Part shown: positions 28,168 to 39,755 of the stretch, piece after piece
Layout: every line of letters starts with the position of its first letter
Position numbering within the stretch: position 1 is the first letter of the stretch
NCBI GenBank assembly: GCA_035760705.1
Contig: DASTSL010000035.1
Span: forward strand, 1 to 64,000
From: Allomeiothermus sp035760705
Lineage (GTDB): Bacteria > Deinococcota > Deinococci > Deinococcales > Thermaceae
Reading direction: 5' to 3'
DNA: 64,000 bases
Notes under the pieces: generated by a model
What the model was told of the DNA's origin: nothing
Database searches by the model: none
What the model saw: the letters and a program-made list of their open reading frames with translations, nothing else
Made by a program: the position numbers and the translations under genes

Positions 28168-28338
28168 AACTCGCCGACGCTCCTCATATGCAGGGGCGCT
28201 TCGCGGAGGCAACCAAGCCCTTACACGCAGCCCAAAACATGGCTTGTCGGCTAAGTGCGCCCACGGTAGAAGGGTGGGGTTGAGCGGCGCGGCCTGGTGA
28301 GCTACCCTTCCCCACCCATCGTGTCTATGGGGGGATCT

Positions 28339-29157
28339 TTAGTCCTCGAGCCACCCCCGCAACGTCACCAGGTTGTGGGCGTCGTGGGTTTCGCCGCGCT
28401 CGGTCTCCATCACGAAGAGCTTTCCCCGGAGCCGGGGGTGGCGCACCACCTCACGCAGCGCCTCCCCGATCTGACCCTCGCGCAAATTGGCGTGTTGGTC
28501 AATATGGCTGCCCAAAGCCCCCACCGAGTCGTTGAGGTGGATAAGGGGGACCCGCTCGAGCCCGATCACCCGGTCAAGCTCTTCGATCACCCGCTCCGGC
28601 TCGAGGTGGATGGGGTAACCGGCGGCGAAGGCGTGGCAGGTATCGAAGCAGACGCCCAAAGGAGTGCCCTCGATCAGCCAGGCCAGGTCCTCGAGCCTCG
28701 AGCCGATCCTTTCCCCGCCCCCGGCGGTGTTCTCCAGTAGCAACTTGGGTCCCCGCTTGCCGATGCGGGCCAGCTCGAGGGCCCTCCAGGCCCCCTCCTT
28801 GATCCGCTCGATCTCGCCCGAGCCCGGATGCACCACCACCAGCTCGACCCCCAGGATCTGGGCCTTGGTGAGATCATCGGCTAGGCTGAAGACGCTTTTC
28901 TCCCAAAGCTCGCCGGTGGCCCCCAGGTTGACTAGATACGAAGCATGGATGGCCGCCGGAAGATGGCCCAGGTTCTCCCGCCCGGCGCGGAAATGCTCGA
29001 TCTCGCCGGGGCCCAGGTTGCGGGTCTTCCAACTGCGAGGGCTCTTGGCGAAAATTTGAAAGCCGGATAGCCCCAGCCGCTGGGCCTCTATGACGGCTCC
29101 GGCCACGCCCTGTTTGCCCGCGATCGAGAGGTGAAAGCCGTAATGGATAGACCGCAT
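28339..29157 (-). CDS. nfo: Endonuclease IV (AP endonuclease)
   Basis: A 272-residue TIM-barrel zinc enzyme that cuts 5' of abasic sites in base-excision repair. It starts IHYGFHLSIAGKQGV and carries the metal-site motifs IHASYLVNL, VVHPGSG, LLLENTAGGG, FDTCHAFAAGY and LIHLNDSVG, with FVMETERGE near the end. Its length is normal for the family. TAAACT lies nine bases before the ATG. It is convergent with the M50 gene; the 170-bp gap has GGGTGGGG and CCCCACCC arms (about 28273-28318). Confidence 0.95.
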   Translation of the reverse strand: MRSIHYGFHLSIAGKQGVAGAVIEAQRLGLSGFQIFAKSPRSWKTRNLGPGEIEHFRAGRENLGHLPAAIHASYLVNLGATGELWEKSVFSLADDLTKAQILGVELVVVHPGSGEIERIKEGAWRALELARIGKRGPKLLLENTAGGGERIGSRLEDLAWLIEGTPLGVCFDTCHAFAAGYPIHLEPERVIEELDRVIGLERVPLIHLNDSVGALGSHIDQHANLREGQIGEALREVVRHPRLRGKLFVMETERGETHDAHNLVTLRGWLED

Positions 29158-29258
29158 CGCTTTCGGAGTTTACCCGATGCCCCCGGCGCTGGCACGGTAG
29201 GCATGGCTTGTGGGGGAAGTGGCACCGTAAGCGCTGGGCCCAGAGCCCGGCATCCTCT

Positions 29259-29828
29259 CTAGCGCAGCACTTCCAAGCGCACCTGCTTGGTCCCGCTCAA
29301 GCCGATGCGCTGCGCGGCGGCGTACGAGAGGTCGATGATGAACCCCGGTGTGAAGGGCCCTCGGTCGTTGATCCGTACGATCACGCTTTGCCCATTGCGC
29401 GGGTTGGTCACCCTCACTCGAGTGCCAAACGGCAGGCTGCGGTGGGCCGCGGTAAAGGCGTACATGTCGTAGGGTTCACCGCTCGCGGTGCGTCTGCCGT
29501 GAAACTTGGAGCCGTACCAGGCCGCCAGCCCCTCGAAAGTCGCGCTCACCGCATCTTTCGCGACGCTCACAGCCGATGAGCCCGCGACGGTGAGCACCTG
29601 CCCGATCTTGATTACGTCGCCGGGCAGGTTATTGGCCTGCTGGATGGCCTGTACGCTGGTCCCGTACTTGCGGGCGATGCTATAGAGGGTGTCGCCTTTC
29701 TGAACGGTGTGGGTTTGGGCGAGGGCCAGCGACCCCAGAAGTGCGAACAGAAGCAGGATCAGAGCAACGGGCACCGAGCCCCGAGAACAACCGGCAGACC
29801 AGTACCCTGAACTCGCAGCCCTACTCAT
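29259..29828 (-). CDS. LysM-RlpA family secreted protein (septal lytic transglycosylase-like)
   Basis: A 189-residue exported protein: a signal sequence (hydrophobic core VALILLLFALLGSLALAQ, cleavage after AQ likely), a LysM peptidoglycan-binding motif (THTVQKGDTLYSIARKYG, residues about 39-82) and a C-terminal RlpA/double-psi barrel (AAWYGSKFHGRRTASGEPYD, VRINDRGPF). RlpA proteins act on or bind cell-wall glycan. The ATG overlaps the TGA of the upstream M24 peptidase gene (ATGA), so the two are coupled. Confidence 0.86.
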   Translation of the reverse strand: MSRAASSGYWSAGCSRGSVPVALILLLFALLGSLALAQTHTVQKGDTLYSIARKYGTSVQAIQQANNLPGDVIKIGQVLTVAGSSAVSVAKDAVSATFEGLAAWYGSKFHGRRTASGEPYDMYAFTAAHRSLPFGTRVRVTNPRNGQSVIVRINDRGPFTPGFIIDLSYAAAQRIGLSGTKQVRLEVLR

Positions 29829-30868
29829 AGCTCCAGCCAGTCCTTCGGCGTGTGGGAGAGCACCTCGTAACCCTGCTCGGTCACCAGGACCAAGTCCTCG
29901 ATGCGTACCCCGCCCAAATCCGGGATGTAGACCCCGGGTTCGATGGTGATGACCATCCCCGGCTCGAGCACATCCTCGGAGATCTTGTTGAGGCTGGGGG
30001 CCTCGTGGATCAGCAGACCGACCCCGTGGCCGAGCCCGTGGCTGAAGTACTGCCCGTAGCCTTTGCCCTCGAGGATACCTCGGGCCAGCGCATCCAGCTC
30101 CTGGCCGGTTTTACCGGGTGCGACCGCCTCGAGCGACTGTTGCTGGGCCTCGAGCACGGCGGCGTAGATCCTCTTTAGCTCCTCGGAGACCGCCCCGACC
30201 CCCACCGTGCGGGTCATGTCCGAGCAGTACCCCTCGACCACCGCTCCGAAGTCCAGCGTCACCAAGTCCCCCGCTTGCAAGACGCGCTCGCTGGGGGAGC
30301 CGTGGGGCATGGCACTGCGAGGGCCCGAGACCACCGCGGTATCGAAGGCCACCCCCTCCGAGCCGTTTTTGCGCAGGAAGAACTCCAGCTCGAGGGCTAT
30401 GTCAATTTCTCGGGCCCCGGGCTGCAAAAAGGGCAGGATGTGCTCGAAGGCCCGGTCGGCCAGGTTGGCGGCAGCACGGATGTGTCCGGTCTCCTGGGGA
30501 GACTTTCGCACCCGGTACTGCTCGATGAGGTCGTGGGTGGGAACCCACTCGCCGGGAGCTTGCTGGCGCAGGGTCTCGAGCTGGCCGTAGCTGAGGCCCA
30601 TGGCCTCGAAGCCGATGCGCCCTTGGAGCAGCTCGGCGTAAACCTGGGGGCGTTCCTCACGCCCTGCGATCCGCACCGGCAGATGCGATTCCTGCCCAGC
30701 CTGTACCGTGTAGCGCCCGTCGGTGAGCAGGGTGGCTCCGCTTTTGCTCACGATCACCTGAGCGTCTTTAGGGTTGGTGAAACCCGACAGATACCGCACG
30801 TTGGCCGGGCTAGAAATGAGCAGGGTATCCAACTCGTAAGCGCTCAAAAGCTTCCCAAAATCCATCAT
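29825..30868 (-). CDS. M24B aminopeptidase P / Xaa-Pro dipeptidase
   Basis: A 347-residue pita-bread metallopeptidase cutting Xaa-Pro bonds in the cytoplasm. An N-terminal creatinase-like domain (residues 1-120) precedes the catalytic half. The five metal ligands are visible: VTLDFGAVVEG (Asp), CSDMTRTVG (Asp), HGLGHGVGL (His), ITIEPGVY (Glu) and VRIEDLVLV (Glu). It could be PepQ or PepP. TAGACT is seven bases before the first of two consecutive ATGs (30868), indicating a leaderless mRNA. A copy of the TTCACGA element lies about 70 bp upstream. Confidence 0.9.
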   Translation of the reverse strand: MMDFGKLLSAYELDTLLISSPANVRYLSGFTNPKDAQVIVSKSGATLLTDGRYTVQAGQESHLPVRIAGREERPQVYAELLQGRIGFEAMGLSYGQLETLRQQAPGEWVPTHDLIEQYRVRKSPQETGHIRAAANLADRAFEHILPFLQPGAREIDIALELEFFLRKNGSEGVAFDTAVVSGPRSAMPHGSPSERVLQAGDLVTLDFGAVVEGYCSDMTRTVGVGAVSEELKRIYAAVLEAQQQSLEAVAPGKTGQELDALARGILEGKGYGQYFSHGLGHGVGLLIHEAPSLNKISEDVLEPGMVITIEPGVYIPDLGGVRIEDLVLVTEQGYEVLSHTPKDWLEL

Positions 30869-30934
30869 GTGAGGAAGTCTAACACGGGTTTCGGGGAGCC
30901 GGGTTTACCCTGGTTCCCTCAAAAGCAGACTATC

Positions 30935-30970
30935 TTCACGAGCAAGATTATCGTGAAATATATCATATAA
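30935..30970 (+). repeat. TTCACGA/TCGTGAA dispersed element, copy 2
   Basis: TTCACGA (30935-30941), 9 bases, TCGTGAA (30951-30957), then a degenerate third half-site TATCATATA keeping the N6 spacing. Upstream of the M24 peptidase promoter and downstream of ileS. Confidence 0.8.
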
Positions 30971-31014
30971 GGTTACTCGCACCCGGCTCTTTTGGGGGTT
31001 GGCCCGAAGGAGGT

Positions 31015-31037
31015 GGGGGCGTCGGCCAGACGCCCCC
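31015..31037. terminator. GC-rich hairpin downstream of ileS
   Basis: GGGGGCGTC (31015-31023), five bases, GACGCCCCC (31029-31037). A perfect 9-bp stem about 40 bases past the ileS stop codon, but without a U-run, so termination is only probable. Confidence 0.5.
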
Positions 31038-31075
31038 ATTGTTCGATTTCCTCGAGATCGTGGTAAAAAGGCTTC

Positions 31076-34360
<3,285 letters not shown>

Positions 34361-34387
34361 CTTTTGGTCTCCTTCTGGAAACCCTAA

Positions 34388-34688
34388 TGGGGTAAAACAA
34401 AACGTCCGTACCCTCACCCCACGATAGGGTTTCTCAGGTGCGGACGAGAGGGATGCTCCCGCGTTACCACCGCACTTCTCGGCATCGGAGCTTTCGGACT
34501 TGCCGAGCACTCTTGAGCGCTATCACGGGCGCACCCGTCGGGTTCTACTTGGAGTCTAGGGCTTTAGCTCTCGACGCCTTTCTTCCCGCGGCTCCGGGGT
34601 GATGGCCCCTTCCTATGGCGCTTGGCGCGCTCGCCTTTACATCGAACCCAGCCTGTGCTAATCTTCACATTTGGCGGCTAGGCCGACA
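34388..34688 (-). ncRNA. T-box riboswitch leader of ileS
   Basis: On the minus strand the leader contains GTGCGGTGGTAACGCGGG (about 34475-34458), close to the T-box consensus; its TGGT would pair with the ACCA end of uncharged tRNA-Ile. CTCGGCA/TGCCGAG just before it forms stem III. Downstream, CGTCCGCACC pairs with GGTACGGACG followed by TTTTGTTTT, a terminator. GTGCGG of the T-box can instead pair with CCGCAC of the terminator's 5' arm, the expected antiterminator. I could not assign the specifier codon with confidence. Confidence 0.87.
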
Positions 34689-34693
34689 GGTAC

Positions 34694-34722
34694 ACTCTAG
34701 CAAGTCCCCCAGAGCGAGTCAA
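34694..34722 (-). promoter_or_regulatory. Promoter of ileS
   Basis: On the minus strand TTGACT (34722-34717), 17 bp, TAGAGT (34699-34694). Consensus-like and correctly placed to start the T-box transcript. Confidence 0.8.
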
Positions 34723-34732
34723 CGCGAAGTAG

Positions 34733-34761
34733 TTGCACGCTGGACGGTGCTAGGGTAGACT
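34733..34761 (+). promoter_or_regulatory. Promoter of the transaldolase-rho transcript
   Basis: TTGCAC (34733-34738), 17 bp, TAGACT (34756-34761), back to back with the ileS promoter. It implies a 5' leader of about 100 bases before the transaldolase ATG. Confidence 0.75.
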
Positions 34762-34771
34762 GCACCTGAAG

Positions 34772-34832
34772 CCAACAGCCCACGCTGTTCGACAGCCAAT
34801 CTTGCCTTGCTGTGAACAGCCAACGCTGCCAC
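34772..34832 (+). promoter_or_regulatory. Repeat-rich 5' leader of the transaldolase gene
   Basis: Three ACAGCC repeats, two of them as ACAGCC-n-ACGCTG. AACAGC-CCAC-GCTGTT is a perfect hairpin, and GCTGTTC pairs with GAACAGC 23 bases on. The alternatives are mutually exclusive, as in a regulatory leader, but there is no known RNA family match I can name. Confidence 0.4.
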
Positions 34833-34868
34833 CCCCACACAAACCGGGTTTTTGAAGGAGCTTGAGGT

Positions 34869-35522
34869 ATGGACTTATACCTGGATACTGCCGAGGTCAG
34901 CGAAATCCGCGAGATCGCGTCTTGGGGCGTGCTGGCCGGGGTTACCACCAACCCCAGCCTGGTCGCCAAGTCGGGGCGCAACTTCGAGGAAGTCATCCGA
35001 GAGATCAGCGAGATCGTCCGGGGGCCGGTTTCTGCCGAGGTGACCGCGCTCGAGGCCCCAGCCATGATCGCCGAGGGGCGCAAGCTGGCGGCGATTGATC
35101 CCAACGTGGTGGTCAAGCTCCCCACCATCGTGGAGGGGCTCAAAGCCTGCAAGGCGCTTTCCGCCGAGGGTATCCGGGTCAACATGACCCTGATCTTCTC
35201 CGCCAACCAGGCCCTCCTGGCGGCCACCGCCGGGGCCTGGTGCGTCTCGCCTTTCGCCGGACGCCTCGACGACATCTCCTGGGACGGCATGGACCTCGTG
35301 GCCGAGATCGCCCAGATCTTCGATATCCACGGGGTCGGCACCCGGGTGCTGGCGGCCTCGATTCGCCACCCGGTCCACGTGCTGCAAGCCGCTAAGGCCG
35401 GGGCCGACATCGCCACCATGCCGGCTAAGGTGTTCCAGCAACTGATCCAACACCCGCTCACCGACAAAGGCTTGCAGCAATTCCTGGCCGACTGGGAAAA
35501 ATCCAAGGAGAAAGCGAAGTAA
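34869..35522 (+). CDS. tal: Transaldolase (short TalC/Fsa type)
   Basis: A 217-residue single-domain TIM barrel of the short transaldolase/fructose-6-phosphate aldolase family. MDLYLDTAEVSEIREI, GVTTNPSLVAKSG, the Schiff-base lysine in NVVVKLPTI, and MTLIFSANQA are all present. It moves dihydroxyacetone units in the pentose phosphate pathway and so complements the transketolase at 17 kb. GAAGGAG lies upstream of the ATG. It is cotranscribed with rho, two bases separating stop and start. Confidence 0.93.
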   Translation: MDLYLDTAEVSEIREIASWGVLAGVTTNPSLVAKSGRNFEEVIREISEIVRGPVSAEVTALEAPAMIAEGRKLAAIDPNVVVKLPTIVEGLKACKALSAEGIRVNMTLIFSANQALLAATAGAWCVSPFAGRLDDISWDGMDLVAEIAQIFDIHGVGTRVLAASIRHPVHVLQAAKAGADIATMPAKVFQQLIQHPLTDKGLQQFLADWEKSKEKAK

Positions 35523-35524
35523 CC

Positions 35525-36817
35525 ATGAGAACCGCGCGCGGCAAGAAGGCCGCTACCGAACCCACCCCCCTCTCTTACCAGGAACTCTCCGCCAAGATCC
35601 TGCCCGAGCTGCACCTCATCGCGGCCCAACAGGGCATCGAGGACTACAAGAAGATGGGCAAGGACGACCTGGTGATGGCCCTGTTGCAACAGGAGGCCAC
35701 CGGGGAGGGCCTCCGGCTCGCCAAGGGTTATCTCGAGATCAGCTCGGACGGCTACGGCTTCTTGCAGGAAAACCTCTATAACCTCGAGACCCGCTCGGTC
35801 ATCGTCTCGGCGGGGCTGATCAAACAGCACCAGCTCCGCACCGGCGACTACGTAGTGGGCAAAGCCCGCCCCCCCCGCGACAACGAGCGCTACGGCACCC
35901 TGATCCGGGTAGAGGCGGTCAACAACCTAGACCCCGAGGCCGCCGCCCGGCGCCCCAAGTTCGACGAGCTGATCCCCCAGTTCCCCGACCGGCAACTTCG
36001 GCTCGAGACCGTGGGCGAGGAGATGTCCACCCGGGTCATCGATCTGCTCTCGCCGATCGGGCGGGGTCAGCGCGGCCTGATCGTGGCCCCGCCCAAGGCC
36101 GGCAAGACCACCCTGCTCAAGAAGATCGCCAAGGCCATCCTCAAAAACGAGCCCGACGTCAAGGTGATCGTGCTCCTCATCGACGAGCGCCCCGAGGAGG
36201 TCACCGACTTCCGCGAGAGCGTGGAGGGGGCCGAGGTCATCGCCAGCACCTTCGACGAGCCCCCCCAGAACCACATCCGGGTGGCTGAATTCGTGCACGA
36301 ACGCTCCCGCCGCATCGTGGAGGAGGGTGGGCACGTGGTGATCCTGCTGGACAGCATCACCCGTTTGGCGCGTGCAAATAACCTGGTCACGCCGCCTACC
36401 GGGCGTACACTATCGGGTGGCTTGGACTCGGCGGCCCTGCACTTCCCCAAACGCTTCTTGGGGGCGGCCCGCAACATCCGCGGGGGGGGCTCGCTGACCA
36501 TCCTGGCTACTGCCCTGGTCGAGACTGGCAGCCGCATGGACGACGTGATCTTCGAGGAGTTCAAGGGGACCGGCAACATGGAGCTTCAGCTCAACCGCCG
36601 TCTCGAGGAGCGCCGCATCTTCCCGGCCATCGACATCTCCAAGTCCTCCACCCGCCGCGAAGAACTCCTCTTGGGCGAGGAAGTGCTGCAAAAGGTCTGG
36701 CTGCTGCGCAAGGTGCTGGCTGACATGGACCCCGCCGAAGCGATGGAGATGCTGCTTTCTCGCCTCTCCCGCACCAAGAGCAATAAGGAGTTCCTTGCAA
36801 CTCTGGCCGGAAAGTAG
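35525..36817 (+). CDS. rho: Transcription termination factor Rho
   Basis: A 430-residue RNA-dependent hexameric ATPase. The N-terminal RNA-binding domain includes YLEISSDGYGFLQ; the ATPase core has Walker A APPKAGKTTLLKKI, Walker B VVILLDSITRLARA, the Q-loop/R-loop region around PTGRTLSGGLD and the conserved FKGTGNMELQLNRRL. Length and motifs are normal. It starts two bases after the transaldolase stop, so its expression depends on that leader; the leader hairpins could carry Rho autoregulation, which is known for rho in other bacteria. Confidence 0.97.
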   Translation: MRTARGKKAATEPTPLSYQELSAKILPELHLIAAQQGIEDYKKMGKDDLVMALLQQEATGEGLRLAKGYLEISSDGYGFLQENLYNLETRSVIVSAGLIKQHQLRTGDYVVGKARPPRDNERYGTLIRVEAVNNLDPEAAARRPKFDELIPQFPDRQLRLETVGEEMSTRVIDLLSPIGRGQRGLIVAPPKAGKTTLLKKIAKAILKNEPDVKVIVLLIDERPEEVTDFRESVEGAEVIASTFDEPPQNHIRVAEFVHERSRRIVEEGGHVVILLDSITRLARANNLVTPPTGRTLSGGLDSAALHFPKRFLGAARNIRGGGSLTILATALVETGSRMDDVIFEEFKGTGNMELQLNRRLEERRIFPAIDISKSSTRREELLLGEEVLQKVWLLRKVLADMDPAEAMEMLLSRLSRTKSNKEFLATLAGK

Positions 36818-36824
36818 TTATACT
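36795..36824 (+). promoter_or_regulatory. Promoter of the LysM/M23 peptidase gene
   Basis: TTGCAA (36795-36800), 18 bp, TATACT (36819-36824). The -35 box overlaps the last codons of rho. Confidence 0.6.
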
Positions 36825-36843
36825 CTCGCAGGGTAGCCCAAAG

Positions 36844-36862
36844 GCTAGCTTGCCAAGCTAGC
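36844..36862. repeat. Perfect palindrome in the leader of the LysM/M23 gene
   Basis: GCTAGCTTG-C-CAAGCTAGC, about 20 bases downstream of the promoter and 27 bases before the start codon. Candidate operator or RNA hairpin; there is no U-run. Confidence 0.5.
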
Positions 36863-36888
36863 TAACACCACTCCCGGAGGACTCGACT

Positions 36889-38151
36889 TTGCCTACCAAC
36901 GAATGGTGGAGACTTGCGTTTGCTGGAGCTCTGCTCAACCTTCCTCTGGCCACGCTGGACATCACGAAAGAGTTGGCTCCCTCGAACGAGGTTGTCTTGG
37001 ACGCACCCGCCAAAAAAGGTTGGGTGCTTTATACGGTCAAATCGGGGGACACCCTGAGCGCCATCGCCAGCCGGTACGCGGTGGACCCTCGGGCCATCCT
37101 GTGGTCCACTGGGCTCACCAGCCCCGATCTCAAGCCGGGGCAGACCCTACGCATCCCGATCACCGAGCAGGTCGAGCGCGAGGTGCGCCTTCCGCCGGGG
37201 GTACGCGAGTACGTGGTGCAAAGCGGGGACACCCTGCAAACCGTGGCCCGGCGTTTCGGGGTGACTGAGCTGGACCTGGTCTCAGCCAACCCCAGCCTCT
37301 CCAGCCTTGACCGGCTGGCCGAGGGCAGCGTCATCTACATCCCCACCCAGACCAAGGGTCTGCTGGTGGAGATGGGCAAGGGGCAAAACCTCACCGACTT
37401 GGCCGAGCGCTTCGGGGTGCCGGTGCTGACCATCGCCAAGGTCAACGGGGTCAAAGACCCACTCGAGCTTCGCGCGGGGGATCTGGTGCTCCTGCCGGGC
37501 ATCCAGGCCCGCACCACCTACGACCGACTCCTGGCCGTGCGCGAGGAGGAGCGCCGCCAGCGCGAGGAGGAACAGCGCCGGCTGGCCGAGGAGCGCCGCA
37601 AGCAGGAGGAGGCCCGCCGTTTGGCCGAACAGCAGCGCCTGGCCGAGCAGCGGCGGCAGCAACTGGCCCAGGCCCGGGTGCAACGTCAGCGGCAGCAACA
37701 GGCCGCGGTGGCCCAGCGCTCTCAGGCGGCGAAATCGCCCACGGTACGCCGGGTCAACTACGAGGCCGCCGCCAGCGGCTTCCAGTGGCCGCTGGGCAAT
37801 TTCGTCATCACCACCTATTACGGCTCGAGGGGGGCCTATCAGCGCTTCCACACCGGCGTGGACCTGGCCGCCCCGATGGGCACCCCCATCTATGCCGCCA
37901 AAGAGGGTCAGATCGAGACCGCCGGGTGGAGCAGTTGGGGATATGGACTCCACGTGATCATCGATCACGGCTCGGGGGTGGAAACCCTCTACGGACACAT
38001 GTCCCGCATCGCGGTACAGCCCGGCCAGTTCGTCGAGCGCGGCCAGCTCATCGGCTACGTGGGCTCCACCGGCTGGTCTACCGGTCCTCACTGCCACTTC
38101 GAGGTCCGAGTGGGCGGGGGAACTCGCAACCCCCTGGCTTACCTCCCCTGA
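36889..38151 (+). CDS. LysM-coiled coil-M23 peptidase (cell-wall hydrolase)
   Basis: A 420-residue exported protein. A short hydrophobic N-terminus (LAFAGALLNLPLATLD) is followed by LysM domains at residues about 47-95 (YTVKSGDTLSAIASRY) and 105-150 (YVVQSGDTLQTVARRF) and a third, weaker one at 160-205. A Glu/Arg/Gln-rich coiled coil fills residues about 215-280. The C-terminal M23 domain has HTGVDLAAPMG and GPHCHFEVR (zinc ligands) with LYGHMS. It is probably a murein endopeptidase or an EnvC/NlpD-like activator; intact ligands favour an active enzyme. The start is TTG, with GGAGG eight bases upstream. Confidence 0.88.
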   Translation: MPTNEWWRLAFAGALLNLPLATLDITKELAPSNEVVLDAPAKKGWVLYTVKSGDTLSAIASRYAVDPRAILWSTGLTSPDLKPGQTLRIPITEQVEREVRLPPGVREYVVQSGDTLQTVARRFGVTELDLVSANPSLSSLDRLAEGSVIYIPTQTKGLLVEMGKGQNLTDLAERFGVPVLTIAKVNGVKDPLELRAGDLVLLPGIQARTTYDRLLAVREEERRQREEEQRRLAEERRKQEEARRLAEQQRLAEQRRQQLAQARVQRQRQQQAAVAQRSQAAKSPTVRRVNYEAAASGFQWPLGNFVITTYYGSRGAYQRFHTGVDLAAPMGTPIYAAKEGQIETAGWSSWGYGLHVIIDHGSGVETLYGHMSRIAVQPGQFVERGQLIGYVGSTGWSTGPHCHFEVRVGGGTRNPLAYLP

Positions 38152-38173
38152 TTTTTCCTGCACTCCATACTGC

Positions 38174-38197
38174 GCGCCCCTGTGGGGCGCGGTTTTT
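38174..38197. terminator. Intrinsic terminator between convergent genes
   Basis: GCGCCCC (38174-38180), TGT, GGGGCGC (38184-38190), then GGTTTTTT. It serves the M23 gene and may also affect the convergent membrane-protein gene. Confidence 0.85.
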
Positions 38198-38697
38198 TAG
38201 GGGGTCTGACCGTGCGGCTCGGCCTCGAGCCACAGCTCGAGCACCGCGTAGGCCGACCCCAACAGCAAGACCCCCAGCGAGGCCGGGACCGCCAGCCCCA
38301 CCCCGGCGAAGATCTGCTGGAAGTGGGACAACGGCGAGAGGTAAAGCGCCACCGGGAGCGCTCCCAAGCTGGTAGCGAGCAGCAGCCCCAAGGCCAGCCG
38401 GGGCCCTTCCTGCAGGGCTATCATCATCGCCAGGACGCTCAGCATGATCACCGTCCACATGGCCAGCACCAAGACCCCGTGGGCGGCGGCCAGGTAGGGG
38501 TTCTTGGGGATCGCCGCCACCACCACCGCCCCCAAAAGCCAGGTCGAGAAGCTGGGGACGTAGCCGAAGCCCAGCCCTATCAAAGAAAGCTGCCGCCGCA
38601 CCGCTGCCCCGGTCAGCCGGTGGGGCAGCCGGTAAAGTGACAGCAGCAGCAGGATGCTCACCGGCGCCTGCAACCACAACCACTCGCCCGTGAACAT
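38197..38697 (-). CDS. Integral membrane protein of unknown function
   Basis: A 166-residue protein with about five hydrophobic helices. It begins MFTGEWLWLQAPVSILLLLSLYRL and includes a loop GFGYVPSFSTWLLGA and helices WTVIMLSVLAMMIAL, LLLATSLGALPVALYL and ASLGVLLLGSAYAVLELWL. I recognise no family. The chosen frame is strongly hydrophobic in blocks and codon usage fits; the overlapping frame on the same strand (38078-38743) is Gly/Ala/Arg-rich and looks spurious. Confidence 0.65.
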   Translation of the reverse strand: MFTGEWLWLQAPVSILLLLSLYRLPHRLTGAAVRRQLSLIGLGFGYVPSFSTWLLGAVVVAAIPKNPYLAAAHGVLVLAMWTVIMLSVLAMMIALQEGPRLALGLLLATSLGALPVALYLSPLSHFQQIFAGVGLAVPASLGVLLLGSAYAVLELWLEAEPHGQTP

Positions 38698-38816
38698 GCC
38701 TGTAGTGTGGGGGCCAACCGGGCTTGGGGTTGTTGACTACCACAAATCGTGGGCATTGTCGCCTCGAGCCGTGCTTTTAGCCCTGCTGGGTGATAGATTA
38801 GAGCACGGAGGAAGTG

Positions 38817-39728
38817 ATGGAGAAAGGCACCCTACGTGTAAAGACCGGCTTCGCCGAGATGTTCAAGGGCGGAGTGATCATGGACGTGATGAACCCCGAC
38901 CAAGCCCGCATCGCTGAGGACGCTGGGGCCACCGCAGTGATGGCCCTCGAGCGCATCCCCGCCGATATCCGGGCCCAAGGCGGGGTAGCCCGGATGTCCG
39001 ACCCGGAGATGATTGAGAAGATCAAGGAGGCGGTCTCTATTCCCGTGATGGCCAAGGTGCGCATCGGGCACATCGTGGAGGCGCAGATCCTCGAGGCCAT
39101 CGGGGTGGACTTTATCGACGAATCCGAGGTGCTGACCCCCGCCGACGAGGCCTACCACATCAACAAATGGGACTTTAAGGTGCCCTTCGTCTGTGGGGCC
39201 ACCAACATCGGCGAGGCCCTGCGCCGGATCGGCGAGGGGGCTTCGATGATCCGCACCAAAGGCGAGGCCGGGACCGGCAACGTGGTGGAGGCCGTGCGCC
39301 ACGCTCGCAGCGTGCTCGGGGCCATCCGCCAGATCCAGGCCATGCCCCGCGAAGAACTGATGACCTTCGCCAAGGAGAACGGGGCTCCCTATGACCTCGT
39401 GGTGTGGGTCCACGAGAACGGCAAGCTGCCGGTGGTGAACTTCGCCGCCGGGGGGGTGGCCACCCCCGCCGACGCCGCCCTGATGATGCAGCTTGGGATG
39501 GACGGGGTGTTTGTGGGCTCGGGCATCTTCAAGTCGGGGGCCAGCCTCTCCGAGGCCGAGAAGCCCAAAGCCTGGTTCCGCCGGGCCAACGCCATCGTCA
39601 AGGCGGTCACCCACTACAACGATCCCGCCGTGCTGGCCGAGGTCTCTCGCGGTTTGGGCGAGGCCATGGTGGGCATCAACCTGGATTATCTGGCCGAAGA
39701 AGAAAGGCTCGCCAAGCGCGGGTGGTAG
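38817..39728 (+). CDS. pdxS: Pyridoxal 5'-phosphate synthase, PdxS subunit
   Basis: A 303-residue TIM barrel that makes PLP from ribose 5-phosphate, glyceraldehyde 3-phosphate and ammonia. Nearly invariant family sequence: KTGFAEMFKGGVIMDV, VMALERIPADIR (catalytic Asp/Lys region), MAKVRIGHIVEAQI, TKGEAGTGNV and NFAAGGVATPADAALM. GGAGG five bases before GTGATG favours ATG 38817 over GTG 38814. The partner pdxT follows after 235 bp. Confidence 0.97.
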   Translation: MEKGTLRVKTGFAEMFKGGVIMDVMNPDQARIAEDAGATAVMALERIPADIRAQGGVARMSDPEMIEKIKEAVSIPVMAKVRIGHIVEAQILEAIGVDFIDESEVLTPADEAYHINKWDFKVPFVCGATNIGEALRRIGEGASMIRTKGEAGTGNVVEAVRHARSVLGAIRQIQAMPREELMTFAKENGAPYDLVVWVHENGKLPVVNFAAGGVATPADAALMMQLGMDGVFVGSGIFKSGASLSEAEKPKAWFRRANAIVKAVTHYNDPAVLAEVSRGLGEAMVGINLDYLAEEERLAKRGW

Positions 39729-39755
39729 AGCAAGGGCTTAGAGGGCAGCGCCGAG

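Noticed and set aside
34361..34510. N-terminal extension of IleRS by 50 residues
   Set aside because: The open frame runs through the T-box terminator and antiterminator; the sequence is RNA structure and has no similarity to IleRS.
38078..38743. Alternative 221-residue minus-strand frame at 38 kb
   Set aside because: The overlapping 38197-38697 frame has clear membrane helices; this one is Gly/Ala/Arg-rich noise.
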